This document shows positions 6,197-14,019 of a stretch of 38,972 bases of DNA, one piece after another. This DNA comes from CAZIOH01 sp964540815 (GTDB taxonomy: Bacteria > Myxococcota_A > Polyangia > Fen-1088), in contig CAZIOH010000064.1 in the NCBI GenBank assembly GCA_964540815.1, positions 1-38,972 of the forward strand. The letters are read 5' to 3'. A program made the translations under genes and the position numbers. Position 1 is the stretch's first letter. Each line of letters starts with the position of its first letter. The notes beneath the pieces are model-generated. The model saw nothing but the letters and a program-made list of their open reading frames with translations. It had not been told where the DNA came from and did no database searches.

Positions 6197-8854
6197 ATGG
6201 TGCGTCGTGTGCTCGAGCTCGCCTGGCTGGCGGCGATCGGCGTCGCCGCCTGTGGGGGAGGACGACGTGGCGGCGCGGAAGGGCCCACGGTCGACGGGGC
6301 GACGCACGTCATCGAGATCGACATCGACGATCACGGCCTGGCGGGCCTGTGGATGGCGCGCGCGCCCAATCTCAAGGGCTTGATCGGGCGCGGGACCTTG
6401 GCCTTCTCTCGGGTGGACGTCCCCACCCACAGCAACCAGAACAACATCACCTTGCTGACCGGGCAATACCCAGAAGGCACCAACGTGCCCTCCAACTCAT
6501 GGCTGTCGCGGACCCAGGGGTTCGCGTCCCCCGTCAGCATTCCGGGCCTCTCCGTCGGGGACTACGTCCTCTACGGAACGAACCCTCTGCTCACCCGGGG
6601 AGACAGCGTGTACCGGGCCCTGCGTGCCAGGGGGCAGCGGTCGGCCTACGTGGGTGAGTTGCCACCGTTCGATGCCGGCGCCGACGAGGTTCACCTGTCG
6701 ATTGTCGGGACGACGTTCGGTCCCATCAAGGTGAGCGCCGAGTCCGCGCCCATGATCCTCGAGGGGTTGCTGGCATATCCGGCGGATGTGGTGAGCGCCT
6801 ACCACTTCGATGGGCCACCGACCCCCTCCGAGAGCCGAATGCGCTTCACCCTGCGGGACGCCGCGGCGGTCGTGCGCGCCACCGACGGCGCGCATCCCTT
6901 GCCCGCGTTCATGTTCGTGTGGGACTTCATCGCGCTCGACGACGACCCGACCGGCAATTTTGGCGCGGATGGCGCCCAGTTGACGGCGGTCGTCGAGGAC
7001 TACGACGCGGGGCTCGGGGAGCTCCTATCGGCGCTGTCGGACAAGGGGCTCCTCGATCGCACCAACCTCCTGTTCACGCTGGATCACGGCAAGGTCGATA
7101 CGCACAACCAGGCGGCGCTTGGCACCCACGGAGGTGCCGTATCGGGCTCGGCCGACGGACAGCTCGGGGCGGTCGTCGCGGCGCTAGGGGCGACCTTTGG
7201 CGTCGGCGCCGGAAGCTATGCGCTCCTCAATGAAGATGGTGACGCGCTGATCTACGCGCGGGTCGCCGGCGCGGGGACCGTGGCCGGCGCGCTCGACCAG
7301 GCCGACGTCACCCACAAGCTGGTCTCCCTGATCCAGAGCGGCGCCCTGACCGGCGTGGACACGACCCGCACGATGACGGCCGATGGGTGGCTCGGCACGC
7401 GCCGCTTTCACGATCTCCGGGTCAACGGCCCCAATCAGGCGGACGTCGTGGTCTTCCCGCAAGACGACTGGACCTTGAACCAGGTGGATCCCGTCAACAC
7501 CGCGCCCGGGCCCTTCCAAGAGCACGCCCAGTACCCCTATGGCCGCCACGGCGGATTCTCGGTCGACGAGCTGTACGTGCCGCTGATCATGGCCGGGCCT
7601 GCCTTCAAGAGCGGCGTGCTCCTGCCTCATCCGGTCGAGCACGCCGACGTGGCGCCCACCGCGCTCGCCGCCATCGGGGGAGGGCTCGGGCTGCGGACCG
7701 CGGCGCGCGGGCCGATTCAGGCCGCATTGACCGGCGATCCGGGCGAAACCATCGCGGTGCCAGATCCGCCGGAGTCCGCGCGTGAGCTGGTGCTGCAGGG
7801 GAGCGGCTTCCTGGCCGACCCGGCCGCGCCGAAGGCTCCGACCATGCTCGCGCCATCGGTCGTGGTGATCGACGTGGCGGGCCTCTACGACGAGGAAGCG
7901 TTCAGCGATCCTGCCACCGCGGCAGCCGCGGCGCCGTTGAGAGATCTCGCCGCGCGCGGGACCCGCTTCGAGGACTGCTGGACCCGCAGCCGGGACTGGC
8001 CCGTCACGGAGTACCAGATGATCACGGGCGGCTACCCGGTTTATCCGTTCGTGGCCGCCGCCGAGGACGACCCGAGTCAGACGCTCGCGCCCGGGGCAGG
8101 GCTGCTGGCGATGCCGCCGGCGGCAGGATTCGTGGCCAATCCCGACGGTCTCGCCGCCTGGCGTGCCCCGGTGATCTTTCCCGGCGACAGCGTCTTCGAC
8201 GCGGCCCACCTGCTCGGTCTGGGGACCGCGCTCCTCGGCGACAGCGACTTTCACGCCCTCCATACGGGCAGGGCCGCCATCGACGTCGGACCGGCGGCAG
8301 GCGCCGGAGGCGCCGCGGGGGCCGCGGGCGCCGTAGGATCGATGGGTGCCGGCGCCGAAGTGGGACCGTCGGTCGAGGCCGGACTGGCGTCCTTGATGGC
8401 GTCGTATCCGCGCTTCTTGGCGGTGGTTGCGGTTGGTACTGGCGCCCGGACGTCGGACCGGCACGCGGGGCCGGCGCTCGAAGAGCTGGCGACCCTGTCG
8501 GGCGTCGTCGCCGACGTCGCGGCGCAGGCGTCGGGCGCGCTGATCGTCGTCACCAGCCGCGGGGCAACCCCCATCGACGATCCTCAGCCCGACTTCTACG
8601 GCCCCGGCACCTCGCGGCACGTGCCCTTGCTGTTGCTCGGCCCCGGCGTGCGGGCTGGCGTGGTCAGCGGACAGCCGGCGGCACCAGCCGACCTACCGGC
8701 GACCATCTTGTTCGCGCTCGGCGCCGCCACGACCACCGACTTCGCGCGCGGCACCTGGGCAACAGGAGCGCCGATCGGTGGGGTGCCGCAACCCATCCCA
8801 GCTTCCGCGACGGAAGGGCACGTCCTGCTGCGGGCGTTCGCGCAGGGACCGTGA
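6197..8854 (+). CDS. Lipoprotein with two tandem alkaline-phosphatase-fold (phosphodiesterase-like) domains
   Basis: An 885-residue protein with a lipoprotein signal ending at Cys19 (GVAAC). Domain 1 (about residues 35-500) has landmarks of the type I phosphodiesterase/sulfatase superfamily: HVIEIDIDDHG at 37-47 as first metal-binding strand, NQNNITLLTGQYPEGT near 77-92 where the nucleophile is expected, LDHGKVDTHN near 294 as metal ligands, and YGRHGGFSVDELYVPLIMAGP near 450. Domain 2 (about 553-870) repeats the pattern in weaker form: VVVIDVAGLYDEE, TEYQMITGGYPVYPF, VVTSRGATP and HVPLLLLGPGVRAG, with several metal-ligand positions apparently missing. Domain 1 may hydrolyse phosphate or sulfate esters at the cell surface; domain 2 looks catalytically doubtful. 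The substrate is unknown. The gene stands alone. Confidence 0.82.
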   Translation: MVRRVLELAWLAAIGVAACGGGRRGGAEGPTVDGATHVIEIDIDDHGLAGLWMARAPNLKGLIGRGTLAFSRVDVPTHSNQNNITLLTGQYPEGTNVPSNSWLSRTQGFASPVSIPGLSVGDYVLYGTNPLLTRGDSVYRALRARGQRSAYVGELPPFDAGADEVHLSIVGTTFGPIKVSAESAPMILEGLLAYPADVVSAYHFDGPPTPSESRMRFTLRDAAAVVRATDGAHPLPAFMFVWDFIALDDDPTGNFGADGAQLTAVVEDYDAGLGELLSALSDKGLLDRTNLLFTLDHGKVDTHNQAALGTHGGAVSGSADGQLGAVVAALGATFGVGAGSYALLNEDGDALIYARVAGAGTVAGALDQADVTHKLVSLIQSGALTGVDTTRTMTADGWLGTRRFHDLRVNGPNQADVVVFPQDDWTLNQVDPVNTAPGPFQEHAQYPYGRHGGFSVDELYVPLIMAGPAFKSGVLLPHPVEHADVAPTALAAIGGGLGLRTAARGPIQAALTGDPGETIAVPDPPESARELVLQGSGFLADPAAPKAPTMLAPSVVVIDVAGLYDEEAFSDPATAAAAAPLRDLAARGTRFEDCWTRSRDWPVTEYQMITGGYPVYPFVAAAEDDPSQTLAPGAGLLAMPPAAGFVANPDGLAAWRAPVIFPGDSVFDAAHLLGLGTALLGDSDFHALHTGRAAIDVGPAAGAGGAAGAAGAVGSMGAGAEVGPSVEAGLASLMASYPRFLAVVAVGTGARTSDRHAGPALEELATLSGVVADVAAQASGALIVVTSRGATPIDDPQPDFYGPGTSRHVPLLLLGPGVRAGVVSGQPAAPADLPATILFALGAATTTDFARGTWATGAPIGGVPQPIPASATEGHVLLRAFAQGP

Positions 8855-8954
8855 GGCGTCGGAACCGACCAGGCTTCTAGGCCGACGGCGCCAGCGGAGG
8901 CTGGATCGAAGCGGCACGCGATCTCCTCGCCGGCATGGGGGTGATCGGCCCTGC

Positions 8955-9596
8955 TCAGAAGCGGACGTCCATCTTGCACAGGAGGTCGGCTCTCTCCTCG
9001 ATCGATGTTTCGAGCCCCATTGGAGCCCCGTAGTGATGTTGAAAACACGGATGGCAAAGGCCGTGGCCGAGAGTCGGTGGACAGCAGTCGACCCAGACCG
9101 GCACCCAATCCCACGTGTCAAGCAGGCCCGGGCGCTGAATTCGACGGCAATGCGCGCACTGGATGATGAGTCCGTTGTCTTGAGCGTAGGTGCTCACGAC
9201 GCCCAGGTGAGGTTCTCGGTTCTCTGGATTGTGGGCGCGCTCGACAACCAGCGAATTCGTGACGATCAGACCCGCGTGGTCCGGGAGGGAGTAGACGTCC
9301 ATGGCAAAGATCCGGAAGAGCGCCGAGCTCGAGCACTCGTAGACATGCGTCCAGGCCTCATCCCCCGCGAGCAGACGCGCAAAGGCGGCGCGGTAGTACG
9401 GCCTGAGCGGAGCACTGGTGGCCAGCATCACATCCAGGGAACTGTTGGCCGCCGAGGCCAGGAACGGTGCCCCATTCAGGGTCGCAAAGCGCGACCACGC
9501 CGAATTTGCGTAGGTCAACCGGAGCGATTGGGAGATGACGTAAGCGCTCCCGGACTCCAATTCCAATGCCTCCAGGATCGGGTCTGGTACCGACAT
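8955..9596 (-). CDS. PAS-like protein with C-terminal Cys-rich zinc-type motif
   Basis: A 213-residue cytoplasmic protein. Residues about 10-120 have the PAS pattern, including a YVISQSLRLTYANSAWSRFA stretch like the N-terminal strand and helix of a ligand-sensing PAS domain. The C-terminal third contains CAHCRRI, then a Trp-rich DTWDWVPVWVDCC, then HGLCHPCFQHHY. This layout resembles the small module behind some PAS domains in signalling proteins (CxxCKRIRD...W.P...SHGxCPxC) and probably binds a metal. No kinase, GGDEF or DNA-binding output is present, so it may act by protein contact. I chose ATG 9596, with gggggat about 12 nt upstream; ATG 9617, 7 codons earlier, is an alternative. Confidence 0.72.
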   Translation of the reverse strand: MSVPDPILEALELESGSAYVISQSLRLTYANSAWSRFATLNGAPFLASAANSSLDVMLATSAPLRPYYRAAFARLLAGDEAWTHVYECSSSALFRIFAMDVYSLPDHAGLIVTNSLVVERAHNPENREPHLGVVSTYAQDNGLIIQCAHCRRIQRPGLLDTWDWVPVWVDCCPPTLGHGLCHPCFQHHYGAPMGLETSIEERADLLCKMDVRF

Positions 9597-9935
9597 GCAA
9601 AGGGTATCCCCCATCACCGGGGATTCGTCAGTTCCGAGCGGAAGCTGAAGGGAGCGATCTGGCGATCACGCACACGCCGGTCACGCATTCGTCGTGCACG
9701 GGCTCACCGAAAGACGCGCTGGCTCGGCCGTGCCGTCGTCGCGATCGTCTCAGCGATTTTCGTAACGACCGAGGTCGAGCAGCCGGTGGAATCCGCCACT
9801 CGATGCGGCGTGGGCGGCCTACAACGCGTCGGCGTACTCCCAGACCGGGGTTCGTGCGAGCCGGCTGGGATGGATCGACGGCCAGCCGGGTAGCCCATTT
9901 TGCCCCACGGGTCGGGTCACGATGTACTCCCGATG
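9597..9935. other. Intergenic region, no supported gene
   Basis: About 340 bp between two minus-strand genes: the end of the metalloprotease and the start of the PAS-like protein. The open frames crossing it are antisense or out-of-frame extensions of neighbours. I see no hairpin with a T-run. Confidence 0.5.
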
Positions 9936-11711
9936 CTACTCCGGCAGCGGCGTCGAGAACAGCGCCTGGTGCTGGCCCTCGAGCTCGGTCAGGCGCAGGG
10001 TGGCGTGCGTCGCGCGATACAACCGCGCGAGCATCTGCCAGGGTACCGGATCGGTGGGGTCGAGCAGGACCGCGCGCTTGAGGTGCTTCTCGGCGACGGC
10101 ATCGCGCCTCTCGTTGGCCGCCGCCGCCGCCAGCAAGATGAGCGGGCGCGTCGCGCCCGGGTACGCCGCCTGCGCGGCTTCGCAGCGCCTGACCGCGTCG
10201 GCCCGCTTCTTGGCGCTCCGCGCGCGCAGGTCCAGCTCGCAGGCGGCGACGTTGGCCGCCGGCGTGTCGGGGAAGGCGGCGGCCAGGGTCAGCACGCGCG
10301 CGCGTGCGGCGTCGCCGTCCGTCCCTTCCAGGGCCCGCGCCGCCTGGCGATAGGCGGCGACGTAGGCCACCTCGCGAGCGGGGGGCACGCCGAGCTTCTC
10401 CGCATCGGGCGGCAACAGCACGCGGTGGCGACGGGTATCGATGTCGACCGCCAGCCCGTTGGTCTCGGCCTCCTTGCGATCCAGGTTGGCGAGCAGAGCC
10501 TCGGCGGAGCTGAGCGCGCCCAGGTTGGTTGCCAGCGCAGCGGCTCGGCGCCACACGGCTGGATCGCTCGGCGCCTTCACCGCCGCCAACCGCTGGGCGA
10601 TGGGGGCGAAGTCGGTCCAGCCCTCTTCGGCGCGGTCGGCGTTGGCAGCCTCCACGGCGCGGTTGTACGGGTCGATCTCATCGTGTGTCAGGCCGGCACC
10701 GGCACCGGGATTGGCCGGACCGCCGTCGCCACCCCGCGCCGGCGCTCGCCCGCGCTGGCGCACGATGTCCAGCAGATCCGCCCGCTCCCTGTCCGTCCCC
10801 TCATCGGTGGGCGCGAGGGCCAGGAGCGGTTCCAGCGCGCTGCTCTCGGGAAAAGGATGCGTGGGGTCAGCGGCGCGCCGATCGATCACCAGCGAGATCA
10901 CCTGCCGCTCGAAGGGGCTGAAGCCGGACTGATGAATGTCGTAGATCGGGTTCATGAGCGCGGCGCGGTCCTCGTGGTGCAAGAGGCCCAGGGTATGCCC
11001 CCACTCGTGCAGGAACAGCGCGACCTCCTTGTGCAACTTGCGAACGCCGTACAGGTCCTGTCGTTCACCCGGATCGAGAAGGGCGAACTCGCGATCGAGT
11101 GCCCGGATCTCTTCCTCACTGTCCATTCCACGCAGCACGAAATGATGGGACAGTATGCGTGCCAGCCCCGCCTGGTGCATCGACGTCGCCACGCCTTGCA
11201 TCGGGGTCACCAAGCCGATGACCAGGTCGACGTCCTTCGCCGGATCCAGCGCCTCGATCTCGGCCAGGATCGCATCCAGCGACACGCCTGAATGCGCGCG
11301 ATCCCAATCGTGCAGGCTCTCGATTTCGAAGCGGACCGCATACACGGGCTCGACGACGGCATTGATGCGCTTGATCTGGTCGCGCAGGTGCCACTGCCAG
11401 CGCAACACCAGCATACGATAGTCGCGGTCCGCGTAGACGCGCACGCGCACGGCGCGCGGTTCGTTGGGCACCCCGGGATCTGGCGTGAGGTCGAACCGAC
11501 CGGGAACCAGCTGCCGTGCCGCCGCACGCTCGTGTCCAGCCGGCGTGCGCCAGGGCTGGAAGTCGAACAGCCCTGGCTTCTTGTTGTTCTTGTTGTCACC
11601 GCCGTCGTCGGCGCCTGCCCCGGAGGGCACGCCCGCCAGCAGACCGGCGACAACCACTGCGCCCGTCCACCGACCTCTGGCCTTGCGAACCGCGAGCCAC
11701 ACGATGTCCAA
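9936..11711 (-). CDS. Secreted zinc metalloprotease with C-terminal TPR-like repeats
   Basis: A 591-residue protein with an Arg-containing signal peptide (hydrophobic VVVAGLLAGVPSGAGA, cleavage near residue 34). Residues about 80-300 form a zincin-type domain with HEWGHTLGLLHH near 234: the extended HExxHxxGxxH zinc site of metzincins. An Asn/Met pair follows (ALMNPIYD), where the Met may be the Met-turn. The C-terminal half (about 330-591) is Ala-rich and helical. It contains TPR-like helices, ending with LLAAAAANERRDAVAEKHLKRAVLLDP and a Trp-containing WQMLARLYRATH. It probably cleaves proteins outside the cytoplasm, with the repeats binding a partner. It is not joined to neighbours in an operon (280 bp upstream spacer). 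The zinc motif is definite; the substrate is unknown. Confidence 0.85.
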   Translation of the reverse strand: MDIVWLAVRKARGRWTGAVVVAGLLAGVPSGAGADDGGDNKNNKKPGLFDFQPWRTPAGHERAAARQLVPGRFDLTPDPGVPNEPRAVRVRVYADRDYRMLVLRWQWHLRDQIKRINAVVEPVYAVRFEIESLHDWDRAHSGVSLDAILAEIEALDPAKDVDLVIGLVTPMQGVATSMHQAGLARILSHHFVLRGMDSEEEIRALDREFALLDPGERQDLYGVRKLHKEVALFLHEWGHTLGLLHHEDRAALMNPIYDIHQSGFSPFERQVISLVIDRRAADPTHPFPESSALEPLLALAPTDEGTDRERADLLDIVRQRGRAPARGGDGGPANPGAGAGLTHDEIDPYNRAVEAANADRAEEGWTDFAPIAQRLAAVKAPSDPAVWRRAAALATNLGALSSAEALLANLDRKEAETNGLAVDIDTRRHRVLLPPDAEKLGVPPAREVAYVAAYRQAARALEGTDGDAARARVLTLAAAFPDTPAANVAACELDLRARSAKKRADAVRRCEAAQAAYPGATRPLILLAAAAANERRDAVAEKHLKRAVLLDPTDPVPWQMLARLYRATHATLRLTELEGQHQALFSTPLPE

Positions 11712-11991
11712 CGGCGGCCGGGTCGATTCTTCCCGCCAGAGGAGCTACGAGTCGCCGTCGAGCGCCCGCGATGGATGCCGGGACGCCACGGGCCTCGATG
11801 ACGTCAGGTGACAGAGTCGCGCGCCGAGTCCGCTGCAGCCGGACTGGTCCGGCACCCTCGGAGCGCCACCCGCGCCTGGCTCAGCTCGCGATCGCATCCG
11901 CAGCACTTCGCGATGGTGGCGCTCGGGCCTGCGGCGGCTCGCCTCCGGCGACTCGCAGCTCGATTCCCTGGTGCGCCCGTCGTCGGCATGG

Positions 11992-12345
11992 TCATTCCAG
12001 GGTGCCTATCTCGATGCTCCAAGCCTCGGCCAGCCACGACAGGAGCTCGGACTCGTGACCCTCGATCGCGTCGGAGGCGGCGCCCTGCAGGATGGTGCCG
12101 TAGATGAGATCGCGGGCCTCTTGCCTCCGGATGGTGAGCAGGAAGGACTTGAAGGCCTCCTCGGTCGAGAAACGAGACTCGACGGCGTCGAGCGTCTCCT
12201 GATAGGCGCCCTCACCGAAGGTCTCGACGACCTCCTCGACCTCCTCGATTTCCTCCTCCGACGGCCTGCCCGCCGACACCACCACGTCCTTGATCAATCC
12301 AACGAGGGCGATGCGTTCGTCGGCGTTCAGCTCGCTCAGTTCCAT
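11992..12345 (-). CDS. Small acidic helical protein, function unknown
   Basis: A 117-residue protein beginning MELSELNADERIALVGLIK at ATG 12345. A longer in-frame start at 12492 would overlap the HAF-repeat gene and add an unlike, Arg-rich N-terminus, so I reject it. It is strongly acidic, with an EEEIEEVEEVVETFGEG stretch, and appears all-helical with no signal peptide or membrane segment. The pattern is loosely like TerB-type small cytoplasmic helical proteins, but I do not recognise the family. It sits 94 bp downstream of the HAF-repeat gene on the same strand and 280 bp upstream of the metalloprotease, so cotranscription with either is uncertain. Confidence 0.7.
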   Translation of the reverse strand: MELSELNADERIALVGLIKDVVVSAGRPSEEEIEEVEEVVETFGEGAYQETLDAVESRFSTEEAFKSFLLTIRRQEARDLIYGTILQGAASDAIEGHESELLSWLAEAWSIEIGTLE

Positions 12346-12439
12346 GCGGTCAGATTCGCGCCGCGCTACCTCGCGGTCAAGAGCGGCGGCGGCGCTCCCT
12401 GTGAGCAACACCATTTCGCCAGCAGCACGATCGTCCTGG

Positions 12440-13996
12440 TCACGGGGACGCACACGCGGAAGGGCCGAAGAAGAACCAGTGAACGCGGTCATCTTGCGTC
12501 GAACTATTCCCTAGCGCCTGGCCCGAAGCATTGATGAAGAATACCGAGCTCATCGAGCCGCCCAGTGTCCCGAGATCGCGCATGATTCCGCTCTGCCAAA
12601 AGAAGGCATGGGTCGCGCCGCTGGCGGTCTCGCTGTAACCAATCACCTGGCCGGCATCGTTGGGCGCCTCCGGCGTGCTGACCCTGCCTCCCAGGGTTCC
12701 GAGATCCGTCATGACACCGGCCTGCCAAAGAAACGCACGAATCGAGGTCAAGCTGGACCCAACCACTTGATCGGAGTCATTGATGCTCGCGGGAACGATT
12801 CCCTCGCCGAGATCCTGCATTCCGTGATCACCATAGAAGAAACCATGACCGCCCGAGAGGCCGATGACGTGACCCTGACGATTGACGGCACCGGCGGAGC
12901 TCCCGGTTGCACTGATGCCGTCGATGGTGCCGAGGTCGAGCATCTCGATGCTCGACGACGGACCCGCCGTCGCCCAGCGGACGGCGTGAATGCACGAGGG
13001 GCAGCTCTTGTCGAGCCGGGCTTGACCAATCGCACGTCCTCCGCTGCCGATCTTGTCGACGAACTCCATGTCGGCCGACGAGGGCACGAGCAGCTCTTTC
13101 GGGGTGGAGCGCGCACCGGCGGGCCAGACGACCATCCCTCGGCCGGCGAAGCCGACGATGTCACCGGGTCCGTTGATGTACGTCGCGCCGTTGACTGCGC
13201 CGAAGCTTCCTCCCGAGAGCGGGTCGATGGTGTGGTTTCGGTAGATGGCCCACACCCCTGTCTCCGCCTGGATCACGACCTCCCCGGCGTCGCTGATCCC
13301 GAAGGCGGCAAGCGCGCCGACGTCGACGATCGGCGCTGCCACCTGACAGCCGCCGCTGCCGGTCACCCCACCCCCTCCCACCCCCCCGCCGCCGCCTGCG
13401 CCACCGGCCGCCCCGCCACCACCGGCCGCTCCGCCACCGGCCGCCCCGCCGCCACCGCCCGGCCCGCCACCTCTTCCCGCGACGCCGTCATCAGCGAAGT
13501 CCACCGAGACGGAGGCCATTCCATTGCGGTGCATCACGAGGGTGACGCCCGCGATCACGCCCTTCTCCAACATCACGACCCGGGCGTCGCTCACCCAGGT
13601 CGCGACGTGCTCCGGCAGCACCGCTGAGCAGATCTCGGCGAACGCCGCCAAGAACCGCTCGCCGCGTTGGCGCGGGCCGCAGTCCTTGCGCGAGCAACGA
13701 GCGCCGGTGGGTGTCTCGCGGCCGGCTCGGTTCGTTGGCCTCGGTGTTGACCCTATTCCGACGGTGGCGCACCAGCGCGGGCAGCGGCCTTGCGCCAGGG
13801 AGGCCGGGCGAATCGAGGTGAGCTGGCCGGACAAGGGCGTCGCGGTCCGTCGCCAGGCCAGATGTCCGGGGGGCTCACCACCCGCCGACGTCGATTCCAA
13901 GGGCAACCAGCCCAGCCCATCGCGGATCGTCGTAGCGGACCCCCGGGGGCCGGTCGGCCGGCGAGGCGCCCGAAGGGTTGGGGCCTCGCCGGACAA
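12440..13996 (-). CDS. HAF-repeat protein with N-terminal unknown module and Gly-rich hinge
   Basis: The open frame gives up to 518 residues. The C-terminal 300 are typical HAF-repeat sequence: short blocks like FLWQAGVMTDLGTLGG, FFWQSGIMRDLGTLGG and FFYGDHGMQDLGEG, separated by VIGYSETASGATHAF or ISDAGEVV-type strands, which build a beta-propeller-like secreted domain of unknown role. A poly-Gly/Ala linker (about residues 178-215) precedes them. N-terminal to it is a stretch with coding character (about 100-175: CSRKDCGPRQRGERFLAAF, then VVMLEKGVIAGVTLVMHRNG) that I cannot assign. The first 95 residues look non-coding and no signal peptide is visible, unusual for HAF proteins. The true start may be internal, or the 5' end may be rearranged. 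I keep the longest frame only because no better start is visible. Confidence 0.65.
   Translation of the reverse strand: MSGEAPTLRAPRRPTGPRGSATTIRDGLGWLPLESTSAGGEPPGHLAWRRTATPLSGQLTSIRPASLAQGRCPRWCATVGIGSTPRPTNRAGRETPTGARCSRKDCGPRQRGERFLAAFAEICSAVLPEHVATWVSDARVVMLEKGVIAGVTLVMHRNGMASVSVDFADDGVAGRGGGPGGGGGAAGGGAAGGGGAAGGAGGGGGVGGGGVTGSGGCQVAAPIVDVGALAAFGISDAGEVVIQAETGVWAIYRNHTIDPLSGGSFGAVNGATYINGPGDIVGFAGRGMVVWPAGARSTPKELLVPSSADMEFVDKIGSGGRAIGQARLDKSCPSCIHAVRWATAGPSSSIEMLDLGTIDGISATGSSAGAVNRQGHVIGLSGGHGFFYGDHGMQDLGEGIVPASINDSDQVVGSSLTSIRAFLWQAGVMTDLGTLGGRVSTPEAPNDAGQVIGYSETASGATHAFFWQSGIMRDLGTLGGSMSSVFFINASGQALGNSSTQDDRVHWFFFGPSACASP
13365..13485. repeat. Imperfect GC-rich repeat encoding the Gly/Ala hinge
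   Basis: Repeated ccgccaccaccggccgc-type units encode GGGAAGGGGAAGG on the minus strand inside the HAF-repeat gene. It separates the unassigned N-terminal part from the HAF domain. Confidence 0.7.
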
Positions 13997-14019
13997 TCGC
14001 CGGTCATTCTTTGGTGGGT

